From JBAQMG01 sp049302575 (GTDB taxonomy: Bacteria; Bacillota; Desulfitobacteriia; Desulfitobacteriales; Desulfitobacteriaceae): a stretch of DNA of 64,000 nt. The stretch covers positions 22,888 through 86,887 of the forward strand of contig JBAQMG010000004.1 in the NCBI GenBank assembly GCA_049302575.1, written 5' to 3'. Positions 34,039 to 42,561 of the stretch are shown here, one piece after another; the stretch's first letter is position 1, and each line of letters starts with the position of its first letter. A program made the translations under genes and the position numbers. Under the pieces are notes generated by a model, which worked only from the letters and a program-made list of their open reading frames with translations, was not told the origin of the DNA and ran no database searches.

Positions 34039-35301
34039 TTACAATCCCAAAACTCTGAACATATTACTTGAAAATACAGGAAATATGTTTGAGACGAGCA
34101 AAAGAAATGTTAGAAAAATTAAGATAAATACGAACATCCAAGAGATTAAGTTGAAAAATTTTGTATTCGCGTACTCGCCCATGATACTTTTTTTACTAGC
34201 GATCAAGACCATGAAGATAAGAATGGGGGGTAAAAGTACCCCATTTACGACTTGGGTGGTCAACATAACATTATATAAGGACAGCTTGGGCCACAATACA
34301 ATGGCTGCACCTAAACTGATGATGACGGTATATAACCCAAAGAATACGGGTGCTTCTTTATAGGGTTTACTAATTCCATGTTCAAAACCAAAGGCTTCGC
34401 AGACGGCATAAGCAGTACTTAAGGGAAGTACAAAAGCTGCTAACATGGAGGCCCCAAGTAAGCCGAAGCCAAACAGGAAACTAGCATTGTCTCCGGCTAA
34501 CGGTTTTAAGGCGAGAGCAACATCTTTAGCTGTTTCAATGGGAATTTTCTTGGCAAAGAGGGTAGCCGCAGTGGCGACGATAATAAAGAAGGCGATAAAT
34601 CCAGTAAAGAAGGTTCCGATCAATACGTCCCAACGGGTATAGTGATAATCTTTAGAGGTAATTCCTTTATCAACCACGGAAGCCTGGACATAGAACTGCC
34701 CCCAAGGTGTAATGGTTGTTCCGATCACCCCAATAGCCATTAACAAGAAAGCAGGGTTTCCAGAAAATGAAGGGGTAATCGATTGGACCAAGACTTGACC
34801 CCAAGGCGGGTGGACGATAAATCCAGAGATAACATAACTAAAAAATGTCAAACAGAGGAGCAGGAGTATTTTCTCGATTTTGCCATAGTCTGTTTTGATG
34901 ACGAGCCACCAGATAAGGGCAGCCATGAGCGGGACGGAGAGATATTTACTAATCCCAAAGATTTCGAAGCTGGTGGCAATTCCGGAAAACTCGGAAACCG
35001 TGGTTCCCAGATTGGCGATGAGCAGAACACTCATAGCAAAGAAAGTCCATTTCACACCGTAATGTTCGCGGATTAAGTCAGAGAGACCTCTACCAGTAAC
35101 TGCTCCTGTACGTGCGGAGATTTCTTGAGCAATGGCCAGAAGCACAGTGCTCACTAGCATAGTAAAAATGAGTGAGTAACCATATTTAGCACCAGCCGCA
35201 GCATAAGTGGCAATTCCCCCAGCATCATTGTCGGCAAATGCTGTGACGATGCCTGGACCCATTATAGCAAAGAAGAGGGTGAAACGTCCTTTTTGGGTCA
35301 T
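34039..35301 (-). CDS. Nramp-related divalent metal (Mg) transporter
   Basis: 420 residues, about eleven helices of the Nramp fold. The helix 1 metal site, DPGN in Mn/Fe Nramps, reads FADNDAGGIATYA, and the helix 6 MPH region reads TTITPWGQFYVQ without the soft methionine. Nramp-related proteins with this loss are known magnesium transporters under M-box control. It overlaps the MgtE-like gene by ATGA, and both follow an M-box riboswitch, so magnesium uptake is the best prediction. Family assignment is from sequence; ion specificity is inference from motif and riboswitch. Confidence 0.85.
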   Translation of the reverse strand: MTQKGRFTLFFAIMGPGIVTAFADNDAGGIATYAAAGAKYGYSLIFTMLVSTVLLAIAQEISARTGAVTGRGLSDLIREHYGVKWTFFAMSVLLIANLGTTVSEFSGIATSFEIFGISKYLSVPLMAALIWWLVIKTDYGKIEKILLLLCLTFFSYVISGFIVHPPWGQVLVQSITPSFSGNPAFLLMAIGVIGTTITPWGQFYVQASVVDKGITSKDYHYTRWDVLIGTFFTGFIAFFIIVATAATLFAKKIPIETAKDVALALKPLAGDNASFLFGFGLLGASMLAAFVLPLSTAYAVCEAFGFEHGISKPYKEAPVFFGLYTVIISLGAAIVLWPKLSLYNVMLTTQVVNGVLLPPILIFMVLIASKKSIMGEYANTKFFNLISWMFVFILIFLTFLLLVSNIFPVFSSNMFRVLGL

Positions 35302-36599
35302 GAACTATGTCCCCCCTTCGGCTGATAACGGCGGAAATATAGGCTGGAGTGAAGTTCACCACCACGCGCGCGCTCTGGCATTAATAACTCTAAAACATCG
35401 TCTACGGTGATGATTCCCAAAATCCGGTCTTGATCATTGACGACTGGAACTGCCAGTAAACCATATTTATGGATGATATCAGCCACCTTTTCATGATCAT
35501 CAAACGGAGAGATTTTTACGATATTGGTATGCATCAAGTTTTTTAGCGGAGTCTCTGGGGAGGCAATAATCAGTTCTCTTAAAGAAAGAACGCCCTCGAG
35601 GGTTTCATGTTCATCAACGACATAAAGATAATAAATAGTTTCTGCTTCAGGAGCTAACCGCCGAAGCTCGTTAATAGCTTGTTCAGCAGTCAACCAAAAC
35701 GATAAACCGATGTATTCAGTGGTCATTAGTGAACCAGCAGTGTCGTCCGCATATTGCATTAGTTCCCGAACATCTTCGGCATCATCAGATTCCATTAAAC
35801 GAAGGAGTTCTTCAGATTTTTCCAAGGATAACTCACTCAAAATATCAGCTGCTTCATCAGGCGGCATTTCTTCAAGAATATCGGAAGCTCGTTCTTCGTC
35901 CATCAGATTGATCATTTCAACTTGAACATCTAATTCCATCTCAGCTAAGGCCTCGATCGCTTGTTTAGAATCTAGGGCATCTAGAAAATGAGACCGTTGT
36001 TTATAGTCCATGGTCTCAATAATGTCAGCAATATCAGCAGGATGAAGTTGACGAAGTTGTTCTTTTTCCCTAGTGAGTTGAAGGTCTGAGGTCCTACTTT
36101 CTAGAGGTTTAATATATTGGCAGCTCACAAAATTATTAGAGATACGGCCCAGTAAGAACTCAATGCCCAAACGACGGAATAAACCACGTACACCAATATC
36201 CACAGCCACCAAAACAAGATACTGATGATCTTCATGGGACACCCAAGAAAAGCTAACATCATTTACTCGAACTAATTTAGACCCTTTCAGGTCAATAATT
36301 TGTTTATCTAACAGCCATTTGCCTATAAACGTTTCATCATCATGTAGAGGGTACTTCAGTAGGGGATCAAAAGAGGAATTAAGCTGTAAGTCGTCTTTAT
36401 TCCAAAAATCAACCAATTCTGTAGGTAATATGGCATCAACCCCTTTGCCATATCGAATGACGGTGACATGGGGAGAGACACTGTCCCAGCGCATGGCCAT
36501 GTCCAAGATTCGGCCAATGCGATGTCCTCTGGCGTCTCTGATCGGTTTATTTAACAATTGGCTGAAATAGAAGTTCCCTAAAACCTTTAAGTTATCCAT
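35298..36599 (-). CDS. MgtE-like cytoplasmic sensor without pore (PRC-MgtE_N-CBS)
   Basis: 433 residues, no membrane helices. Order: two PRC-barrel-like segments (about 1-160; RDARGHRIGRILDMAM), MgtE N-domain superhelix (about 185-295; LHPADIADIIETMDYKQR, EEMPPDEAADILSELSLEK), then two CBS modules (about 300-420; TTEYIGLSFWLTAEQAINEL, LAVPVVNDQDRILGIITVDD). It corresponds to the gating half of the MgtE channel but ends before the pore domain. Overlap with the transporter gene suggests it gates that protein in response to magnesium. AAGGAGG precedes the start. Confidence 0.88.
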   Translation of the reverse strand: MDNLKVLGNFYFSQLLNKPIRDARGHRIGRILDMAMRWDSVSPHVTVIRYGKGVDAILPTELVDFWNKDDLQLNSSFDPLLKYPLHDDETFIGKWLLDKQIIDLKGSKLVRVNDVSFSWVSHEDHQYLVLVAVDIGVRGLFRRLGIEFLLGRISNNFVSCQYIKPLESRTSDLQLTREKEQLRQLHPADIADIIETMDYKQRSHFLDALDSKQAIEALAEMELDVQVEMINLMDEERASDILEEMPPDEAADILSELSLEKSEELLRLMESDDAEDVRELMQYADDTAGSLMTTEYIGLSFWLTAEQAINELRRLAPEAETIYYLYVVDEHETLEGVLSLRELIIASPETPLKNLMHTNIVKISPFDDHEKVADIIHKYGLLAVPVVNDQDRILGIITVDDVLELLMPERARGGELHSSLYFRRYQPKGGHSS

Positions 36600-36760
36600 T
36601 TCCTTACCTCCTTTTTAAGTCAGCGGAGACTGGTGCCTGTTGTCAAAATGACATTGTTCTGTATGAAACATAGTATGATTGCACATATGATACGGACCAG
36701 AATCCATAAAACCACCCCCTTCATTGTTCCCGAAATTATTCTTTCAGACTTCAAGGGCAA

Positions 36761-36795
36761 AATAAAAAGACCTCTATGGCAAAATAGAAGGTCTA
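36761..36795 (-). terminator. M-box expression-platform terminator
   Basis: On the minus strand AGACCTTCTAT pairs with ATAGAGGTCT across a short loop, followed by TTTTTATT. It lies directly after the riboswitch and 160 bp before the MgtE-like start, as expected for transcription attenuation. Confidence 0.82.
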
Positions 36796-36799
36796 TAAT

Positions 36800-36975
36800 C
36801 GCAAACGTTATGAACCTCCCTACTCGTTGAGCTTTAGCACTGCATACCGTAGAGTTATCTCAGCCACATTAGGTAAAACCTTGTTCCGATAATACCTGTT
36901 CTACCCAATTGGCGTCTCTCGACATTTCTGGGCAGTGGCCTATGTTTATGCAGGAGCCTCACCTAACAGAGAAAT
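36800..36975 (-). promoter_or_regulatory. M-box (ykoK-type) magnesium riboswitch
   Basis: The minus strand carries the conserved M-box blocks in order: GTTAGGTGAGGCTCCTGCA, CCACTGCCCAGAAATGTCG, AGAGACGCCAATTGGGTAG, and then ACCTAATGTGGCTGAG. These are the nearly invariant core segments of the ykoK leader. Magnesium binding would favour the terminator that follows and shut off the MgtE-like and Nramp-related genes. Confidence 0.93.
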
Positions 36976-37131
36976 ATAATTATCTTAGCTACATTATATT
37001 TTTAATGTAGCTAATTCGTCAATGTTTTTGTTGGAAATTTTAAAAATTACTCTATTTCTCATATTTGCTGCATGTTATAATGAAATATTTAAAAGTTGTC
37101 TTGGGGTTGTCTGAAAGTAAAGTAAAGAATT

Positions 37132-37974
37132 TTATAGTGGAACTACAACGTTTTGCCCTGTTCCGAAGGAGTAACCTGCGTAAGCAGCTGTTAGAGTGTA
37201 CGTTTGGCCGGCAACCAACGCTGCGGTAATCGAATATGCAGCTCCACCGACTGAAGGCGTCGCACCAGTGAGTGCTACAAGGTTTCCTGAACTATTAACT
37301 AGCGTAAAGTTGTTTATTGTCAAGCCATTCAAGGCGGGACTCAAGTCTACGGTGAATCCGGTTGTGGAGGGGTAGCTAACAGTTAGTGTTTCGCTGATTG
37401 TTGGCGTAAGCGGCGCTGGTGTTGGCGGTATAATTGTAGGAGGCGTTGTATATGTTGGGGTATTGGAAGCCCGTGTATTGATAGTCGCTATATTAGATAT
37501 GACTGAATAAACTTCATTACTAATAACGTATTGATGAATTTGTCCGTTATTAATCAGAAATATTGTGACTGTGGCACTTCCTTTACTATCGCTTTGGATC
37601 AACCTCTGTAAATAAGCATAATCTTGGGCGTTAATGGGAAGTTGCTGAGAAGTTCCGTTCGAAACAAACAGTACCCAATAGCCCGATGATATAGCATTAT
37701 TTCCACTTCCGATGTTTATGGTGTTAGTTGCACTTGGGAAAAGCTGAGAGGTAGAACTGGATGAATTCAAGGCGTAAGGCTCATTAGTCCTTGGCAGGTT
37801 GACATCGTTTATACTTGCTGCGTCAGCGGTCGGATTATTGAGAGAAGATATATCTTTAAAAAGATTGGGAAAAAGCAGGTAGCCAATTATGCCGAATATT
37901 AATATCCCCAAAGCCAATGACTGTAAATCTTTTGACTTTGTGCTGCGTGGATTACGCCATAACTGATTGGGCAT
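37132..37974 (-). CDS. Membrane-anchored surface protein, unknown
   Basis: 280 residues. One N-terminal helix (LALGILIFGIIGYLLFPNLF), a Ser/Asn-rich middle, a Pro/Thr spacer (TYTTPPTIIPPTPAPLTPT), and a C-terminal beta-rich domain of about 80 residues (SYPSTTGFTVDLSPALNGL, TLVNSSGNLVALTGATP, AGQTYTLTAAYAGYSFG) that resembles Ig-like/hemoglobin-interacting-type surface modules of Clostridia. The predicted topology puts most of it outside the membrane. No functional neighbours. Ribosome site GAGGGGGGAG lies upstream. Confidence 0.68.
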   Translation of the reverse strand: MPNQLWRNPRSTKSKDLQSLALGILIFGIIGYLLFPNLFKDISSLNNPTADAASINDVNLPRTNEPYALNSSSSTSQLFPSATNTINIGSGNNAISSGYWVLFVSNGTSQQLPINAQDYAYLQRLIQSDSKGSATVTIFLINNGQIHQYVISNEVYSVISNIATINTRASNTPTYTTPPTIIPPTPAPLTPTISETLTVSYPSTTGFTVDLSPALNGLTINNFTLVNSSGNLVALTGATPSVGGAAYSITAALVAGQTYTLTAAYAGYSFGTGQNVVVPL

Positions 37975-38121
37975 TAATCTCCCCCCTCAAGATGCGAACG
38001 AATTTGTTTCCATATACATATATGTTTCTCTGTGTGTGCTTATGTTTGTAAGGATGCTTAGAGATTGCCCAAGGCATACAAAATCCAAATATTTAAAAAA
38101 GAGTTTGAAATATATTCCTGG

Positions 38122-38769
38122 CTACTGTCGCTTGTTGAGGGTATATCCAGTGCCCCAGAATACGAAGAGGGCTGCAGCACCTAAGAAGAACCACAGCCAT
38201 GTTTTCTGAGCGACACCCATGAACACGAGTGCAGTTCCAATATAGTAAGGAACTATCGACAAAGCTACAGTCCAAAAATACGGCCATAGTTTTATAGATG
38301 GCATAACACCGGCTATGTAGTTTACAGCAAAGGCTGGAATTGGCAGTAAACGTGCAATTAATAATCCCAGTGCGCCTTTTCTGTATATCCAATTATCCAC
38401 TAACTCAAACCGTTTTGAAGAGATTAGCTTTGGCATGAGTTTTTGTCCATAAATGCGTGCGATGAAAAAAATCGCTAGTGAACTAAGCGTTGAACCCAAC
38501 CAAGAATAAAATATTCCTTGATAAATACCGAAGATTTTCAGGAATAGAACCACAAGTCCTTCTGACGGCATTGGAGTCATACATAGAGCGGTCATCAAAA
38601 GTATCGCTAAAAGAATCCCCCATACCCCCCAAGCCTGGATTAAAACGGAAATCTCATTTCGTCTATCCAAGTAAAGAAACGCTGCAATAAACAAGATGAA
38701 TGCAGTAATAAGTACTCCAATCAAACCATACTTTCGTAGATCAACTTTGTTCCAAATATTGTGAATCAT
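38122..38769 (-). CDS. TVP38/TMEM64 (DedA-like) membrane protein
   Basis: 215 residues with about six hydrophobic segments and the SNARE-associated/VTT core: MTPMPSEGLVVLFLKIFGIY, YSWLGSTLSSLAIFFIARIYG and the FxxxR-like ARLLPIPAFAVNYIAGVMP motif near residue 145. Family members are implicated in membrane lipid scrambling or undecaprenyl-phosphate flipping. Monocistronic; it faces the DnaA-box region upstream. Confidence 0.85.
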   Translation of the reverse strand: MIHNIWNKVDLRKYGLIGVLITAFILFIAAFLYLDRRNEISVLIQAWGVWGILLAILLMTALCMTPMPSEGLVVLFLKIFGIYQGIFYSWLGSTLSSLAIFFIARIYGQKLMPKLISSKRFELVDNWIYRKGALGLLIARLLPIPAFAVNYIAGVMPSIKLWPYFWTVALSIVPYYIGTALVFMGVAQKTWLWFFLGAAALFVFWGTGYTLNKRQ

Positions 38770-39004
38770 TAATTCTTCTCCGTATTCTCTGAGTAGTATG
38801 AGGTATGATCAACATCCAACAATTTCTGCTTATAAACGTTTTGATAGTCATCTGCATTTTTCTAGTATATACACTTGAGGAAAATATAGCCTAGCACAGC
38901 GGGAACCAAACAAAGTTAACGTCTATGACCAACTGACAATGACTAATGCAAATTAATTATATCATATGAATGAATAGTTTTAGGTTTTTAAGGAGCGTAT
39001 GTTC

Positions 39005-39191
39005 TGTGGATATTCGTTTATTGTGGATAATGTGGATAAGTTTGTTGATTGTTGCTAGGTACAGGCTTGCAAATTAACAGTAAATTATACGGCAAACCTG
39101 GATGTTACCCACAAGCACCTGTGGATAGTGTGGACAAGTCTGGTACTTGGCTTAAACAATGCATAGTTCTTGGGGATAACACTGTGGTTAT
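39005..39191. other. DnaA-box cluster with AT-rich flank
   Basis: Two perfect DnaA 9-mers in tandem (TGTGGATAA at 39022-39030 and 39031-39039) plus five one-mismatch copies: 39005-39013, 39105-39113 (inverse), 39120-39128, 39129-39137 and 39171-39179. The adjoining 39200-39360 is strongly AT-rich. This combination resembles an origin or a DnaA-titrating/reactivating locus. No dnaA or dnaN gene is in the window. Confidence 0.65.
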
Positions 39192-39414
39192 TTTTCAGCC
39201 ATCTTTATAAAATAAATATAGTTTTAATTTTGTTCTTTTGGCATTCTTTTAGTATAATGTTTAGAGCAAATAAAATAAGATTTAAAAATTTATTCTTAAA
39301 AGCAGGATTTGTGGAAATAAAAAGCGAATAATTTTTTTTAGTGAAATATTTTTTTTGTGTTTTCTTGAGAACTAGCACTTCGGGTTATGAGTAGCAAAAT
39401 GGGGGGAAGTATAC

Positions 39415-40008
39415 TTGGCAGAAATAGGTTCTCCTAGGTCGGAAGACAAAATAAAAGTACGCAAGTCGGTTTTAGCCAAACGAGCCAGCTTAGGAGAGTC
39501 AACAAGAGCAAGTAAAAGCATTCTAATTCAAAACAAAGTTTTGGACATGTCTGAATACAGAGCAGCAAAGACTGTGATGCTCTTCCTGAACTTTAGGGAT
39601 GAGGTAGAAACAACAGCTCTAGCTGTGGAAACCTTGGCAAGAGGTAAACGACTGGTATTACCTCGTTGTGCACCTAAAGGGATATTAATTCCGGCTATAA
39701 TCGAAGAGTTGGAGCGCGACCTTGGATTAGGAATGTATGGTATTAGGGAACCAAAGAAAGAGGGGTTAGTCAAGGCAGAAGCTCACGAAATTGACTTTGT
39801 GCTTGTGCCAGGGGCCGCTTTTGATTTGACAGGAAACCGCCTTGGCTATGGTGCAGGCTATTATGACCGCTTTTTTGAACTCTTGTCACCGTCTGTTCCT
39901 AGAGTAGCGGTGGCATTTGCTTGTCAAGTAATATCCCAGGTTCCAGTCGCGGAACATGATCAAAAAATGTCATTTTTGATCACAGAAGAAAAGGTCTATC
40001 AATTTTAG
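39415..40008 (+). CDS. 5-formyltetrahydrofolate cyclo-ligase
   Basis: 197 residues, converting 5-formyl-THF to methenyl-THF with ATP. Seen: the N-terminal basic segment KIKVRKSVLAKRASL, VMLFLNFRDEVET, and the C-terminal phosphate-binding motif VPGAAFDLTGNRLGYGAGYYDRF. TTG start behind GGGGGAAG. It lies 88 bp before the NuoE-like gene; folate and formate metabolism may be linked, but the two are probably separate transcription units. Confidence 0.92.
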   Translation: MAEIGSPRSEDKIKVRKSVLAKRASLGESTRASKSILIQNKVLDMSEYRAAKTVMLFLNFRDEVETTALAVETLARGKRLVLPRCAPKGILIPAIIEELERDLGLGMYGIREPKKEGLVKAEAHEIDFVLVPGAAFDLTGNRLGYGAGYYDRFFELLSPSVPRVAVAFACQVISQVPVAEHDQKMSFLITEEKVYQF

Positions 40009-40096
40009 AAATTTGTCAGAGCAAGTTTACGGGGAGTAGATAAGGAATTTGTAATTCCGAGAAAGATTGATGTTTTAGAAAAGGGAGGGATTTCGT

Positions 40097-40579
40097 TTGA
40101 GTGTGGCTTGTAAGGATTTGGTAGATCCAAAAGACCTGAAATTGGACGAGTTGCTGGCACATTATACCGGTTTACAAGGAGCTTTGATTCCTGTTTTGCA
40201 AAAGGCTCAAGAGATTTATGGCTATTTGCCGGCCGATGTTTTAAGGCGAATCAGCAAAGGGATGCGTATGCCCTTAGTGAGGATATACGGAGTTGTGACC
40301 TTTTATGCTCAGTTTCGTTTAACCCCTATGGGTCGAAATGTGGTGCGTGTTTGTCTGGGTACGGCGTGTCATGTGCGCGGTGGAGCCAAAGTATTAGAGA
40401 TGATTGAAAAAGAATTAAAGATTAAAGATGGCGCTACAACTGAGGATAATCGCTTTACCTTGGAAATTGTCGCTTGTATAGGTGCTTGTGGGTTGGCTCC
40501 AGTATTCTCAGTCAATAATAAAGTGCACGGCAAGATGACTCCGGAAAAGGTAGCCGGGGTTCTCGCTAAGTTTGAGTAG
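40097..40579 (+). CDS. nuoE: NuoE-like [2Fe-2S] subunit of NAD-linked oxidoreductase
   Basis: 160 residues, thioredoxin-like [2Fe-2S] protein of the NuoE/HndA/HydC family. Ligand cysteines are visible as VCLGTACHVRGG and VACIGACGLAPVF. Upstream of the NuoF-like gene (14 bp between stop and the chosen start). Together they form the NAD-reactive module used by bifurcating hydrogenases and NAD-dependent formate dehydrogenases. TTG start behind AAAAGGGAGGG. Confidence 0.92.
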   Translation: MSVACKDLVDPKDLKLDELLAHYTGLQGALIPVLQKAQEIYGYLPADVLRRISKGMRMPLVRIYGVVTFYAQFRLTPMGRNVVRVCLGTACHVRGGAKVLEMIEKELKIKDGATTEDNRFTLEIVACIGACGLAPVFSVNNKVHGKMTPEKVAGVLAKFE

Positions 40580-40592
40580 GGGGAGAAAAGGT

Positions 40593-42545
40593 ATGAAAAG
40601 TTTAATGGAACCTTGTTGTAACCAATGTACGCATTCCCTGGAAACCCCTTGCCGAGATTATGTGCGCTGCATAACCGAAGGGCCGATCTGTCATGAGGAT
40701 CCAGGATGTCGCTCGGAACGAGTAAGAATACTTCAAGAATTACGCACTGAAGAGGGCTCAAATAAACGAGCAGTTCTTTTTTGTACGGGGACTGGTTGCG
40801 CTTCGTCAGATGCTAATAGGTTGATCGAGATTACGGAAATCGAGCTTAGAAAACATGGTTTGGAGTTAGAAGTTAACACTAGACCGACTGGTTGTCATGG
40901 TTTCTGTGAACAAGGTCCGATTGTGATTATCGAACCCAACAAAACCTTTTATACTCATGTGACTCCAGAGGATATTCCTGAAATCGTCGAGAGGGATCTT
41001 CTTAAAGGAGAGTTGGTGGAGCGCCTGCTCTATGTCGATTCGCTGACAGGTCAGACCTCAACAACCTATGCCAACACCCCGTTCTATGCTAAACAGCATC
41101 GGATTGTGTTGCATAATTGTGGTCATATTAATCCTGAACGAATTGAAGAGTATTTTGCCCAAGAGGGTTATCAAGGGTTTGCTCATGCCTTACAGGAAAT
41201 GAAACCTGAAATGGTTATTGAAGAAATGAAAAAGTCTGGTTTAAGAGGACGCGGCGGAGCAGGTTTTCCTACAGGTATGAAATGGGATTTTTGCCGTCAA
41301 GCAGCAGGGGATAAAAAATATATTATCTGTAATGCTGATGAAGGTGATCCAGGAGCCTTCATGGATCGTAGCGTTCTCGAAGGTGATCCTCACTCTGTGA
41401 TCGAAGGTATGATGATTGGCGCTTACGCGATTGGCGCTGATGAAGGTTATATTTACTGTCGAGCTGAGTATCCGCTGGCAATTAGTCGCTTAGAGATTGC
41501 CATCAAACAAGCAGAAGAGGTTGGCTTGTTAGGAAACAACATTCTGAATTCTGGTTTTAATTTTACTCTGCACGTTAAAGCCGGGGCAGGAGCCTTCGTT
41601 TGTGGTGAAGAAACGGCCTTGATAGCCTCGATCGAAGGTAAGCGCGGTATGCCTAAAGTTCGTCCGCCTTTCCCGGCTATCAAAGGCTTATGGGATAAAC
41701 CAACGAACAATAATAACGTGGAAACCTGGTCTAATGTGCCGCATATTTTGCGTCACGGTGCGGAGTGGTATACTCAGTTTGGTACTGAAAAGAGTAAAGG
41801 GACGAAGATCTTTGCCCTTACTGGTAAGCTGAATAATACCGGTTTAGTTGAAGTACCAATGGGCATGACCCTAAAAGAGATTATCTTCGATATTGGCGGT
41901 GGAATTCAAGACGGTAAGAAGTTTAAAGCTGTCCAGATTGGTGGTCCATCTGGGGGGTGTATTCCAGAAAGCATGATGAATTTACAGGTAGACTATGACA
42001 CATTGATCCAAGCTGGGGCTATGGTGGGTTCTGGTGGATTAGTTGTTATGGATGAAACGACCTGTATGGTGGACATTGCTCGATACTTCTTGAATTTCAC
42101 GCAGATGGAATCCTGCGGTAAGTGTACACCCTGTCGAGAAGGCACAAAACGGATGTTGGAGATCCTTACTCGTATCACTAAGGGTGAAGGCAAGGAAGAG
42201 GATATCGCAACCTTGGAACGCTTAGCTAACGTGATTAAAAATACGTCACTCTGCGGGCTTGGACAAACGGCTCCCAATCCTGTGCTAGCCACACTAAAAC
42301 ATTTCAGGCATGAGTATGAAGCTCATATTAAAGATAAACAGTGCCTGGCACACGCCTGTTCAGCCTTGTTGAGTTATAGTATTGATGAAGAAAAATGCAA
42401 AAAATGTGGAATCTGTTCTAAAAACTGTCCGGTTAGCTGTATAAGTGGCGATAAGAATACGACTTATAAAATCGATACTACGGCTTGTATCAAGTGCGGT
42501 AATTGTCTGGAAAAATGCAAGTTCGGCGCTGTTAGCCGGGCCTAG
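40593..42545 (+). CDS. nuoF: NuoF-like FMN/NAD-binding subunit
   Basis: 650 residues in the order: N-terminal cysteine-rich region (CCNQCTHSLETPCRDYVRC), thioredoxin-like [2Fe-2S] domain (VLFCTGTGCASSD), NuoF core with GLRGRGGAGFPTGMKW (NAD/FMN loop) and ESCGKCTPCREGTKRMLEIL ([4Fe-4S]), then a C-terminal 2x[4Fe-4S] ferredoxin (CKKCGICSKNCPVSC, CIKCGNCLEKCKFGA). This is the extended HndC/HydB-type form. ATG at 40593 is chosen because GGGGGAG precedes it. It would oxidise or reduce NAD(P) for the formate dehydrogenase encoded nearby. Confidence 0.92.
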   Translation: MKSLMEPCCNQCTHSLETPCRDYVRCITEGPICHEDPGCRSERVRILQELRTEEGSNKRAVLFCTGTGCASSDANRLIEITEIELRKHGLELEVNTRPTGCHGFCEQGPIVIIEPNKTFYTHVTPEDIPEIVERDLLKGELVERLLYVDSLTGQTSTTYANTPFYAKQHRIVLHNCGHINPERIEEYFAQEGYQGFAHALQEMKPEMVIEEMKKSGLRGRGGAGFPTGMKWDFCRQAAGDKKYIICNADEGDPGAFMDRSVLEGDPHSVIEGMMIGAYAIGADEGYIYCRAEYPLAISRLEIAIKQAEEVGLLGNNILNSGFNFTLHVKAGAGAFVCGEETALIASIEGKRGMPKVRPPFPAIKGLWDKPTNNNNVETWSNVPHILRHGAEWYTQFGTEKSKGTKIFALTGKLNNTGLVEVPMGMTLKEIIFDIGGGIQDGKKFKAVQIGGPSGGCIPESMMNLQVDYDTLIQAGAMVGSGGLVVMDETTCMVDIARYFLNFTQMESCGKCTPCREGTKRMLEILTRITKGEGKEEDIATLERLANVIKNTSLCGLGQTAPNPVLATLKHFRHEYEAHIKDKQCLAHACSALLSYSIDEEKCKKCGICSKNCPVSCISGDKNTTYKIDTTACIKCGNCLEKCKFGAVSRA

Positions 42546-42561
42546 TGGGGGAGAATGAACG

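Noticed and set aside
36060..36110. A repeat-like word (AAGGTCTGAGGTCCT) inside the MgtE-like gene
   Set aside because: The encoded PLESRTSDLQLTREKEQL fits the usual linker length of MgtE N-domain proteins, so there is no sign of an inserted repeat.
37132..37974. Calling the 280-residue anchored protein an S-layer or pilus component
   Set aside because: No SLH, sortase or pilin motif is visible; only a generic beta-rich C-terminal domain and a Pro/Thr spacer.
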